A DNA stretch of 25,384 bases from contig DAIUEV010000036.1 of the NCBI GenBank assembly GCA_036844945.1, positions 1 to 25,384 of the forward strand. The letters are read 5' to 3'. The notes under the pieces are model-generated. The model had not been told where the DNA came from. It saw nothing but the letters and a program-made list of their open reading frames with translations, and ran no database searches. Positions 12,060-19,905 of the stretch are shown here, in pieces. A program made the position numbers and the translations under genes. The stretch's first letter is position 1. Every line of letters starts with the position of its first letter. This stretch comes from Palsa-461 sp036844945. GTDB lineage: Bacteria > Actinomycetota > Acidimicrobiia > Acidimicrobiales > RAAP-2.

Positions 12060-15000
12060 GTTATCGCCGGGCGGCCCCGCCGCCTGCAACACCTCGTCGA
12101 TCACGGCGTCGAGGGCCGCGCCCTCCAGTGACTCCTCGTCGGCTCCGTCGTCGTGCAGATACAGGACCACGACCCGGGTCACGGGCCGTCCGGTCGACTT
12201 GCGGATCGCATAGGCGTAGATCGCCACCTGCCAGAGGTACTGCAGCGATGACGACCGGCCCGCGGCGGTCTTGAAGTCGACGACCACCAGTCCGTCGTCG
12301 GTCTCCCCCACGAGGTCGGCGAACCCCTCCACCACGACGTGCGACTCGCCGTCGCCGACGAGCGGGGCGGCCAACGGGAGCTCCTTCCAGTGGCGTCTCG
12401 CCGCCAGGCTCGTGACGACCGGTGAGCTGACGGCGCTCGACACGAGGCTCACGACTTCGTCGGCGTCGGTCCCGTCGAGGTGCTGGGTCGTCGCCGCCGA
12501 CCTCGACGTCTCGATGTCGACGCCAGAGAGGACGCCGTCGACCGGAAGGTCGATCTTGGCGAGCGCGTCGTGCACCGCCCGGCCGATCCGGCGCTGAGTC
12601 TCAGGATCCGACCGCCGTTCGCTCGAGCCCACTCGACCCTGGGCGGTATCGCGCTCGGGAGCGGTCGGAACCTCGGTTCCGGCCTTCGACAACGCGGTCG
12701 CCGACCACGCGTGCTGGCGGGCCGCCTCGAGAACCAAGCCAGCGCGCCGGGCGAGCCATCGCTCCTGCTCCTCCCACCAGCCGGTGGTCGGCGGGTGGTC
12801 CGCCGTTGGGCCCAACTCGGTGGGGGGTACCGGGGCCGCGACGACGATCTCGGAGGCCACGTCCTGACACAGTGGAAACAGCGTGGCCGCGAACGAACGG
12901 TTCTGGATGTTCGGATTCACGGCCTTGTGGTGGAGGTCAAGGACCAGATGGTCCCGGGCCCGAGTGAGGGCGACGTAGAGCAAGCGCCGCCGTTCGGCGA
13001 GGTCTTCTTCGCGGTGGTGATCGGCGACGTCGAGGTGCCGGGGGGATTGGAACTGTTTGGTGAACCGGAAGCGGGGCACACCGTCGCCCTCGAACAGCAA
13101 GTCGGGCGCGGGCCTCTGTGGCGGCGCGTCGAGACCCGTGAGGACCACGATCGGGAACTCGAGGCCCTTCGCCCCGTGGATCGTCATCACCCGCACCGCG
13201 TTGTCGTCGGGATCGGGCGGGCCGGCCGCCGAGCTCCAGCGGTCCGCCTCTTCGGTCAGCTCCACCCACCGGAGGAAGTCACCGAGGGTGCCCCCGCCGG
13301 CCTCGTCGAACGAGCGGCTCTGGTCCTGAACCCAGCGCAGCCGTTGCCAGTGGTCGCGCGGTCGGTTGTGCACAAGCGCGAGCTCGAGGAGGTGGAGCTC
13401 GGTTACGACCCGCCCCACCATCGCCGACGGCTCCATCCACATGCGTTCCCGGTGGAGCGACGCGAGGAGACGCATCGCCCGCACGACGGAATCCGACTGG
13501 TCCAGCTCGTCAAGATCGCTGGCTCGGGGATCCCATGACGGGTGCCGGCCGAAGAACCGGACGAGGTCGTCGTCACCGCAGGCGAGTGCGGGTGTGCGGA
13601 GTGCGGCGACGACCTTGAGCGGGTCGTCGGGGTGCTCGATCGCCCCGAGGATGGCGAGGAGGTCCCGGACGTCCTGGGATCCCCAGATGAGGGTCGCCCC
13701 CTCGAGGCGGTAGGGAACATCGGCGTCCTCGAGGGCCCGTTCGAGCATCGGCAGCACCGTGCGGGTGGGGAGCAGCACGGCGATGTCCCGGAAGCGGGCG
13801 CGACGGGGCTCCCCGGATTCGTCCTCGACCGTCCAGGCGTCATCGACCACCGAGCGGACGACCTGGGCGAGTTCCGAGCTGGAGCGAAGGCGAACCTCGC
13901 GGGCGAGGGTGTCGTGTGCCCCCCCGAAGCGACCGACGGGCGGTCCCGCGGTGCCCTCGCCGAGCGAACTGCGGAACGGGGCGAGCGAGCGGTGCGGGAC
14001 GCCGCCCGGGGTGCCACCGTCACCGAGGCGATCGAAGACGCTGTCGACAAAGGCGAGGATCTCTGGAACCGACCGGAAGTTGGTGGACAGCATCACGATC
14101 TCCTCCATCGCCGACGCGGCCCGGTCGAACTGCGTCGGGTCGGCGCCCCGGAACCGGTAGATGGACTGCTCGGGATCACCGACGACGAAGATCCGGGACA
14201 GGCCCGGCGGGTCGCCCTCGGGCGCCGTCAGGAGCTCGACGATCTCGGCCTGTACCGGGTCGGTGTCCTGGAACTCGTCGATCAGGATGCACCGGTAGCG
14301 GGACCGGACCGCCTTCAACACGGCCGGGGCCGAGATGAGGACGTGTCTGGCCACGACCAGGAGGTCGTGGAATGTGAGCCTGCCGTCGTCGAGGCGGGCG
14401 CTCGCGGAGTCCACCGTCAAGTTCGCGAGGCGCAGTCCGAGATCGGTCGCGACCGATTCGTTGATGCCCTCGAAGATCGTCGATCTCGCCTCTTCGGCTT
14501 CCAGCAGCTCTGCCTTCACCGAGTCCAGGTCGGTCCAGTTCGCCCTTTTTCCGTGACTGAACTTGAAGGCGCCGAGACGGCGCAGCGCCGCGAGCACGGC
14601 GGCCTCGTCGGTCGACCCGAGGAGGGGCCTCAGCCGCTCGAGGGCGGGCCTCACCTTCGTGCAGAGGTGATCGTGCATGAGATCCGAGCTGTCGGGGCAG
14701 TCACCGAGACGATCGATGGCCCGCTCCAGGGGCAGGACAATCGGCGCGACGTCGATCGGAGGGTTGGTCGTACGGGCGCGATCGTCGGCCAGAGCGCGAA
14801 GGATCTCCTCGGTGAACCGGTGATGTTCGTCCGACATGAGCTGCGCCATCTTGGAGAGCTCCCGGAGCGCGAACCCATCGGAAAACGCCCGCACGAGCGT
14901 CTGTATCGCGGTCTCGTCCGCCAAGAGCTCGGTGGTGAACTCTCGCATTCGGACCTGGTGGTCGAGGTACTCGGCCGCGGAGTCGAGCACCTCGATCCGC

Positions 15001-15365
15001 GGTGGCAGGCCTGCCTCGAGCCAGTTCTCGGACAGGATCCGGAGGGCGAAGGAGTGAATCGTGCAGATCGCGGCGTCGTCGATGTCGCGGGCTGCGATCG
15101 CCAAGAGCTCATTGTCGGCCCCGCACCGGAGGAGTTGCCGGCGGAGCTTGGTCCGGAGCTCGGCCGCGGCGGCCTCGGTGAAGGTGATCGCCGCGACCGA
15201 GCCGATCCTCACGCCGCCCGAGGCCAGGATCGAGAGGACCCGGTCAATCAGAGAGCGCGTCTTGCCGCTGCCCGCGGCGGCACTGACGGCGAGGCGCGCG
15301 CCGATGGCGTTCTTGATGCGCTCGCGGCCCGCGGCGTCGACGAGGCCGAGTTCGGGGTCGGTCAT
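12009..15365 (-). CDS. AddA-like UvrD-family helicase-nuclease
   Basis: An 1118-residue superfamily 1A helicase fused to a C-terminal RecB-type nuclease; with the neighbouring gene it should form an AddAB-like end-resection enzyme for double-strand-break repair. Helicase motifs in order: Walker A AAAGSGKT (29-36), TFTEAAAAEL (61-70), TIHSF (102-106), Walker B LIDEFQDTD (361-369), VVGDPEQSIYRFRGAD (394-409), STNFRS (427-432), VMTIHGAKGLEFPIVVLTG (726-744) and LLYVALTRARDHL (795-807). The nuclease domain has GRAVHDAL (928-935), EGFADLV (1013-1019), VVVDFKTA (1027-1034) and WQVAIYAYA. The ATG at 15365 overlaps the TGA of the upstream AddB-like gene (ATGA), so translation is coupled. The gene's 3' end overlaps rmuC antiparallel by 51 bases. 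AdnAB of mycobacteria is the alternative class, but the partner here lacks a Walker A motif. Confidence 0.92.
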   Translation of the reverse strand: MTDPELGLVDAAGRERIKNAIGARLAVSAAAGSGKTRSLIDRVLSILASGGVRIGSVAAITFTEAAAAELRTKLRRQLLRCGADNELLAIAARDIDDAAICTIHSFALRILSENWLEAGLPPRIEVLDSAAEYLDHQVRMREFTTELLADETAIQTLVRAFSDGFALRELSKMAQLMSDEHHRFTEEILRALADDRARTTNPPIDVAPIVLPLERAIDRLGDCPDSSDLMHDHLCTKVRPALERLRPLLGSTDEAAVLAALRRLGAFKFSHGKRANWTDLDSVKAELLEAEEARSTIFEGINESVATDLGLRLANLTVDSASARLDDGRLTFHDLLVVARHVLISAPAVLKAVRSRYRCILIDEFQDTDPVQAEIVELLTAPEGDPPGLSRIFVVGDPEQSIYRFRGADPTQFDRAASAMEEIVMLSTNFRSVPEILAFVDSVFDRLGDGGTPGGVPHRSLAPFRSSLGEGTAGPPVGRFGGAHDTLAREVRLRSSSELAQVVRSVVDDAWTVEDESGEPRRARFRDIAVLLPTRTVLPMLERALEDADVPYRLEGATLIWGSQDVRDLLAILGAIEHPDDPLKVVAALRTPALACGDDDLVRFFGRHPSWDPRASDLDELDQSDSVVRAMRLLASLHRERMWMEPSAMVGRVVTELHLLELALVHNRPRDHWQRLRWVQDQSRSFDEAGGGTLGDFLRWVELTEEADRWSSAAGPPDPDDNAVRVMTIHGAKGLEFPIVVLTGLDAPPQRPAPDLLFEGDGVPRFRFTKQFQSPRHLDVADHHREEDLAERRRLLYVALTRARDHLVLDLHHKAVNPNIQNRSFAATLFPLCQDVASEIVVAAPVPPTELGPTADHPPTTGWWEEQERWLARRAGLVLEAARQHAWSATALSKAGTEVPTAPERDTAQGRVGSSERRSDPETQRRIGRAVHDALAKIDLPVDGVLSGVDIETSRSAATTQHLDGTDADEVVSLVSSAVSSPVVTSLAARRHWKELPLAAPLVGDGESHVVVEGFADLVGETDDGLVVVDFKTAAGRSSSLQYLWQVAIYAYAIRKSTGRPVTRVVVLYLHDDGADEESLEGAALDAVIDEVLQAAGPPGDNSADAGESGQLVFFPAS

Positions 15366-18300
15366 CGCAGCTCGAGCTCGCCCATGTCGACGATGGAGCC
15401 AAGGTCGGGCTCCGGCGGCTCGCCGAGGGCGACCACGGCGGCGAGCTCGGGTGCGGCCTCCTCGGCTGCCCACCTCCGGTCCCGGTCGACCGGGCACATC
15501 ATGTCGAACGGGCAGTGGACGCAGTGGTCGAACGTCGGCCCGGAGGGCCGGTAGGTCTCGTCGCCCGGTACGCCGGGGAAGACTCCCGTCGTGATTCCCG
15601 TCGTGATGTGATCGAGCAGGCTGCGCAGTCGCTCCAGGATCTTCTCGTCGATCGTGTAGGCCGCCTGGGGCTTTTCCCGGCGCAGCGAGGTGAGCCAGTA
15701 CCGGGTCCGGACCGATCCCTTCCACCCGAGGAATGCAGCCGCCACCCTGCCGTAGATCGGCAGCTGCAATCTCGTCCCGAAACCGAGCGGGTCCTGTCTC
15801 ATGCTCGACACGAGGGTGGATTGCTTCCCCGACTTGTAGTCGCTCACCACGGGCGTGCCGTCGGGCCTCCGATCGATGCGGTCCAATCGGCCGATGAAAC
15901 GCACCGTCCGGCCGCCCCCGAGCGGGAACTCCAGAGCCGGCAATGCCGGTCCCTCCACCGGCTTGTCGCCTTCGACACGATCCTCGGCCACATCGAACGC
16001 GGCGGCGGTCTCTCCGAAGCTCAGCTCGACCTCGACAGGTTCGAGCAGGTCCTCTTCGAAGAACTGGCGCATCTCCCGCATCAGCACCGACCGCTCCACA
16101 CGGGCGATGACGGGTGCGCCGCAGCGACCCTCTTGCTCGGCGAGTGAGAAGCACTCGTCGGCGATCGCGAGCAGTCGGTCGAGGTCGCGCGGCGCGCCGT
16201 CCAGTCGTCCACGGACATAACGGGCGAGGATGTCGTGCACGAGCGAGCCGCGATCGGCGGGGGCCATCTCCTCGGTCGCCTCCGGTCGGATGCGCTCGTT
16301 GAGTTTGAGGAGCCGTCTGAACAGATAGCGGCGCGGACACGCGGCATAGTCCTCGAGCTGTGTCGGCGCGAACGTGTCGGGGAGGGTGATCCCTTCTCCG
16401 GTGCCGACATTGCCCTCGAAGGCGGTGAAGCCGCCGGTCAGTGGCGCCCGCGCCGCTGCGAAGCTCCGGCCGAGCGCCGGCACCCCCGCGGGTGCCGGCA
16501 GGCACTCGACCACCGCCGGCTCGGATTCGGGGGTCCGGCCGGCCCGCACCGCCCGCGAGAGGCTGCTCAGCAGTCGCTCGTCTCCCGAGAGCGGCATCGT
16601 TTCGGCTGCTTCGCTCTCGATGTCGGCGGCGAACGAGGCCACCGGAGTCTCCGTCTGGCTCGCCAGCGCGTAGGTCTCGTCGAGCCACCGTGAACGGCCG
16701 AGCTCGCGCCCCGTCCGGGGGTCGACCCTTGGCATGCTCCCGACTGCGGCGTCGGCCAGGCCGACGATCGAGCGGACGTCGTCGAGCAGTTCGGCGACCG
16801 CGCGTGCCGCGGTGGGCCAGTCGGGGTCGTCGACCTCGGACTCCGCGAAGAGCGAACCCTCGCCGGGCGTGCCGGGGAAGTACTGATCGGCGAGGCCCAC
16901 CACGTAGACGCGGTCGAACGAGAGCCCCCGCGCCTCGTAGGGCGTGCCGACGAACACCCCGGAGCCGAACGGCCCCGGAAGGGCCACGTGATCGGGGGTC
17001 CCGGCGACGAGCCCGTCGTCCTCCGACGCGGACACCGCGACCTCGGCGTCGTCCCGGACGCGCCGGGTGGAGAGCTCTTCTTCGACCGCGTGGCGGAAGG
17101 TCGTCAGGTCGGCCTCGGATGCGACCTGGTCCAGGGCACCGAGATCGTCGAGGAGGCTCTGAACCTGTCGGGCAGCCAGCTGCTCGGAGCGTGGCCAGCC
17201 CTCGGCCTGGTGCTCCGGGTCGAGGTAGGTGCGGAGCATCCCGCTCGCCCATTCGGACCATTCGGACCATCGCCCGCACGGCCGGGAGACGTCGGCGGCC
17301 AGCGTCTCGATGTACTCGGACAGTGATGCCGCGCCACGCTCATCCCGTTTGCCGTGGGCGACATGGACGTCCCAGTGATCTCCGCCGCCCGCGAAACGGG
17401 CCAGCCGGTCCTGCCACTGATCGAGGCCCTCGGTCACGCCGGCCCGGGCCGAGATGTCGTCCCACAGACGGACCGGGACCGGCAGGCCGTCCCGGCCGTT
17501 GGTGATCGGCGCACACCCGAGCCAGTTCATGACCGCGTCCCGTTTCCACCCGCTCGCAACCAATCCGACCGCACCGAGGAGCGCGCGGCCGGTCGCGCTC
17601 TGGCCCAGAGTCCTGAGACCTCGGCCCGAGCTCGGGAGTGCGCCGTCGGCGAGCTGCTGGTGCACGATCCGCCGGTAGCGGTCGGCGGGAGGATGGACGA
17701 TCGCCTGGCGCCACAGGGGCACGCCGCCCTCCATTTCGCGGACCAGCTCCCGGAGCACGACCCGCACCTCTTCATCGGGATCGCTGCACGCGAAGACCGG
17801 ATCGATCAACGGCCCGGCCCCGGGGTCCCCGGAGATCGTGGCGACCAGGACATCCGCGCCGGCGAGTGCGCTCAACACCGACCGGTCGCGGCTGCGGTCG
17901 GCACGGGGGTACCAGCGCACGATCACCCCCGATGCGCCGGCCGCGCCGAGCGCGGCGAGGTCGAGGACCCGGCCGAGGTTCGTGAACCCGTGCGCGTCGA
18001 GGTGGTCGTCGAGCAGGTGCAAGGTCTCGATCAACGAGGCCACCCGCCCCCCGCTCTCCGAGAGGCCCCGCAGGACGGTGGGCTCGACGCGCCACAGCTC
18101 CTGGAAGAGCGCCACCAGTTCGGCGCGCGCCACCGGGGACCGGGCGAACGACTCGAACGGACCCGGCCGGACTCGCAGCACTTGCCGGAGCGACTCGTTG
18201 ACCGTGCGCGGGCTCGGGATCCGCAGCGTCAGGTCGCTCCCGCTCCGGGCCAGATCGGACGTCACCTCGCCCCAGGTCCGGAATGACACGTTGCAGAGGC

Positions 18301-18454
18301 CCCGTCGGAGGCCGACCTCCCGGCGGAGCTGCACCCGCACGTAGGGCGAGGGGACCACGACGGTCACCGGGGCGAAGGGATCGTCGAGCTGTCCCGCCGC
18401 AATGGCCTCGCAGAGAAAATTGAGCGAAGTTCTTACATTCGGCGAATCCGGCAC
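15362..18454 (-). CDS. AddB-like PD-(D/E)XK nuclease with predicted 4Fe-4S cluster
   Basis: About 1030 residues from a GTG at 18454 (VPDSPNVRTSLNF). This start fits the family's usual N-terminus and has TAGGGT eight bases upstream. Frames open further upstream belong to the divergent sulfoquinovose synthase gene. The N-terminal half is a degenerate helicase: VTVVVPSPYVRVQLRREVG stands where AddB proteins begin, with no Walker A lysine. The C-terminal nuclease starts near Cys706 (CPRRYLFRRLLKL), with GSLVHDIL, GRLDRID (about 855-861) and VVSDYKSGK (Asp872, Lys874). Three further cysteines, C978-x2-C981-x5-C987 (HCVHCPFDMMCP), together with Cys706 match the Fe-S staple of AddB nucleases. It probably pairs with the AddA-like product whose ATG overlaps its stop. 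Helicase activity would come from the partner; this subunit likely cuts one strand. Confidence 0.88.
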   Translation of the reverse strand: MPDSPNVRTSLNFLCEAIAAGQLDDPFAPVTVVVPSPYVRVQLRREVGLRRGLCNVSFRTWGEVTSDLARSGSDLTLRIPSPRTVNESLRQVLRVRPGPFESFARSPVARAELVALFQELWRVEPTVLRGLSESGGRVASLIETLHLLDDHLDAHGFTNLGRVLDLAALGAAGASGVIVRWYPRADRSRDRSVLSALAGADVLVATISGDPGAGPLIDPVFACSDPDEEVRVVLRELVREMEGGVPLWRQAIVHPPADRYRRIVHQQLADGALPSSGRGLRTLGQSATGRALLGAVGLVASGWKRDAVMNWLGCAPITNGRDGLPVPVRLWDDISARAGVTEGLDQWQDRLARFAGGGDHWDVHVAHGKRDERGAASLSEYIETLAADVSRPCGRWSEWSEWASGMLRTYLDPEHQAEGWPRSEQLAARQVQSLLDDLGALDQVASEADLTTFRHAVEEELSTRRVRDDAEVAVSASEDDGLVAGTPDHVALPGPFGSGVFVGTPYEARGLSFDRVYVVGLADQYFPGTPGEGSLFAESEVDDPDWPTAARAVAELLDDVRSIVGLADAAVGSMPRVDPRTGRELGRSRWLDETYALASQTETPVASFAADIESEAAETMPLSGDERLLSSLSRAVRAGRTPESEPAVVECLPAPAGVPALGRSFAAARAPLTGGFTAFEGNVGTGEGITLPDTFAPTQLEDYAACPRRYLFRRLLKLNERIRPEATEEMAPADRGSLVHDILARYVRGRLDGAPRDLDRLLAIADECFSLAEQEGRCGAPVIARVERSVLMREMRQFFEEDLLEPVEVELSFGETAAAFDVAEDRVEGDKPVEGPALPALEFPLGGGRTVRFIGRLDRIDRRPDGTPVVSDYKSGKQSTLVSSMRQDPLGFGTRLQLPIYGRVAAAFLGWKGSVRTRYWLTSLRREKPQAAYTIDEKILERLRSLLDHITTGITTGVFPGVPGDETYRPSGPTFDHCVHCPFDMMCPVDRDRRWAAEEAAPELAAVVALGEPPEPDLGSIVDMGELELR

Positions 18455-18468
18455 GGCGCCCAACCCTA
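18455..18468 (-). promoter_or_regulatory. Near-leaderless promoter -10 element of the addB-addA pair
   Basis: On the minus strand TAGGGT (18468-18463) lies eight bases before the GTG at 18454. A second TAGGGT on the plus strand (18489-18494) mirrors it 20 bases away, so the divergent promoters would overlap. Confidence 0.5.
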
Positions 18469-18488
18469 GAGAGGGCCTGTGACCTGCG

Positions 18489-18494
18489 TAGGGT
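18489..18494 (+). promoter_or_regulatory. Possible -10 element for the sulfoquinovose synthase transcript
   Basis: TAGGGT on the plus strand matches the hexamer seen before other genes here. Transcription from it would give a leader of about 140 nt before the ATG at 18644. No convincing -35 is seen. The leader contains the inverted repeat ATTTCC-N6-GGAAAT (18521-18538) and short start-stop frames, but no riboswitch I recognise. Confidence 0.3.
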
Positions 18495-18520
18495 CCGCGC
18501 CTTCTCCCTTGTGGGGGCCA

Positions 18521-18538
18521 ATTTCCTCCCAGGGAAAT
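18521..18538. repeat. Short inverted repeat ATTTCC-N6-GGAAAT upstream of sulfoquinovose synthase
   Basis: ATTTCC (18521-18526) and GGAAAT (18533-18538) are separated by TCCCAG. It lies in a locally AT-richer stretch of the divergent intergenic region. A small operator is possible; the arms are short and chance is not excluded. Confidence 0.35.
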
Positions 18539-18643
18539 CCCAGATTCGTCCGGCATCATGGTTGTTGCGATTTGGTTTCGAAGCGCCGGTTCGGCGGGTG
18601 TCGGCAGTCCGTCCGCGGCAATGAAAGAAAGCGTGGATCCACG

Positions 18644-19840
18644 ATGAGAGTGCTCGTGCTCGGGGCTGACGGATACCTGGGTTGGCCAACCGCCCTGCAT
18701 CTTTCCCACCGGGGACACGACGTCGGGGTCCTCGACAACTTCGTCAGGCGCCAATACGACTACGAGCTCGGCACCTCGAGCCTCGTCCCGGTCACCCACT
18801 TGCAGCACCGGATCAGGGCCTGGGAGGAGATCTCCGGCCACGTCCTCGATCCCTTCATCGGCGATCTCAACGACCACTCGTTCATCTATGAGACGCTCCG
18901 CGCCTTCCGCCCGGACGCGGTTGTGCACTTCGCCGAGCAGCGGTCGGCTCCGTACTCGATGATCGACCGCTCGCACGCCGTCTACACCCAGGTGAACAAC
19001 GTCGCCGGGAATCTGAACCTGCTCTTCGCCATCGCCGAGATCGACCCGACGATCCACCTGGTCAAGCTCGGGACCATGGGCGAGTACGGGACCCCGAACA
19101 TCGACATCGAAGAGGGGTTCATCGAGATCACGCACCGGGGCCGGACCGACACGCTCCCGTTCCCGAAGCAGCCGGGCTCCTTCTACCACCTGTCAAAGGT
19201 GCACGACAGCCACAACATCATGTTCGCCTGTCGCATCTGGGGCCTGCGGTCGACCGACCTCAACCAGGGGGTCGTCTACGGCCAGGAGACTGACGAGACC
19301 CTGTTGCACCCGGACCTCGCCACCCGGTTCGACTACGACGGCGTGTTCGGCACGGTCCTCAACCGGTTCTGCGTCCAGGCGGTCGCCGGCCATCCGCTCA
19401 CCGTCTACGGGGCCGGCGGGCAAACCCGGGGCATGCTCAACATCCGCGACACCCTCGCCTGCGTCGAGCTGGCCGTGAACAACCCAGCCGGCGAGGGTGA
19501 GTACCGCGTGTTCAACCAGTTCACCGAGTCCTTCTCGGTGCGCGAGCTCGCCGAGAAGGTGGCCGACGCCTTCGCAGGCACGGTCGAGATCGAGAACATC
19601 CCCAACCCGCGGGTCGAGAAAGAGGAGCACTACTACCGGGCCGCCCACACCAAGCTGCTCGACCTCGGGCTGGTCCCGCACCTCCTCGACGGCTCCACGA
19701 TCGCCTCGATCCTGGCGGTAGCCGAGCGGCACCGCGACCGGATCGACCCGGCCGCGATCGCCCCGACCGCCAACTGGCGCCGTGCCGGAGCAGAAGAGCC
19801 GGTCCGCGCCGGGCAGAGGGCCGTCTCCGCCCGGTCCTGA
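18644..19840 (+). CDS. sqdB: UDP-sulfoquinovose synthase (SQD1/SqdB type)
   Basis: A 398-residue short-chain-dehydrogenase-fold enzyme that makes UDP-sulfoquinovose from UDP-glucose and sulfite using bound NAD. The match to plant SQD1 and cyanobacterial SqdB is striking along the whole length: GADGYLGWPTALHLS (7-21), VVHFAEQRSAPYSMIDRS (93-110), HLVKLGTMGEYGTPNIDIEE (138-157), ITHRGRTDTLPFPKQ (162-176) and FYHLSKVHDSHNI (180-192). DLNQGVVYG (205-213) and HPLTVYGAGGQTRGMLNIRDT (250-270) continue it. The catalytic Thr144, Tyr181 and Lys185 correspond to Arabidopsis Thr145, Tyr182 and Lys186. There is no transit or signal peptide, so it is cytosolic. The ATG at 18644 begins directly before the Rossmann strand; the ribosome-binding site is weak. 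The sulfolipid glycosyltransferase that would use the product is not in the window, so sulfolipid or a sulfonated surface glycan are both possible end products. Confidence 0.95.
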   Translation: MRVLVLGADGYLGWPTALHLSHRGHDVGVLDNFVRRQYDYELGTSSLVPVTHLQHRIRAWEEISGHVLDPFIGDLNDHSFIYETLRAFRPDAVVHFAEQRSAPYSMIDRSHAVYTQVNNVAGNLNLLFAIAEIDPTIHLVKLGTMGEYGTPNIDIEEGFIEITHRGRTDTLPFPKQPGSFYHLSKVHDSHNIMFACRIWGLRSTDLNQGVVYGQETDETLLHPDLATRFDYDGVFGTVLNRFCVQAVAGHPLTVYGAGGQTRGMLNIRDTLACVELAVNNPAGEGEYRVFNQFTESFSVRELAEKVADAFAGTVEIENIPNPRVEKEEHYYRAAHTKLLDLGLVPHLLDGSTIASILAVAERHRDRIDPAAIAPTANWRRAGAEEPVRAGQRAVSARS

Positions 19841-19848
19841 GCGCCCCG

Positions 19849-19869
19849 GCGGGGGTCGAGGACCCCCGC
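19849..19869 (+). terminator. Strong GC hairpin after sulfoquinovose synthase
   Basis: GCGGGGGTC (19849-19857) and GACCCCCGC (19861-19869) form a perfect 9-bp stem with a 3-nt loop (GAG), eight bases after the stop codon. This is a good intrinsic-type terminator for a GC-rich genome, although a U-tract is lacking. Confidence 0.65.
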
Positions 19870-19890
19870 TTCGGGCATCTGGCGCATTGG

Positions 19891-19905
19891 TAGCGTCGGG
19901 GTTCG
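19891..19905 (+). promoter_or_regulatory. Near-leaderless -10 element of the unknown membrane protein gene
   Basis: TAGCGT (19891-19896) is followed by nine bases and the ATG at 19906. The spacing is slightly longer than for the other genes, giving a leader of about two or three nucleotides. It lies just after the terminator hairpin, as expected for a new transcript. Confidence 0.4.

Noticed and set aside
12009..18454. Anti-phage defence helicase-nuclease pair
   Set aside because: The helicase and nuclease motifs, subunit sizes, overlap and Fe-S cysteines match a housekeeping AddAB-type repair enzyme; no other defence genes or mobile-element marks are near.
15366..19189. N-terminal extension of the AddB-like frame up to 19189
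   Set aside because: The part beyond 18454 lies antisense to the sulfoquinovose synthase gene, and a GTG at 18454 with a promoter-like hexamer gives the normal N-terminus.
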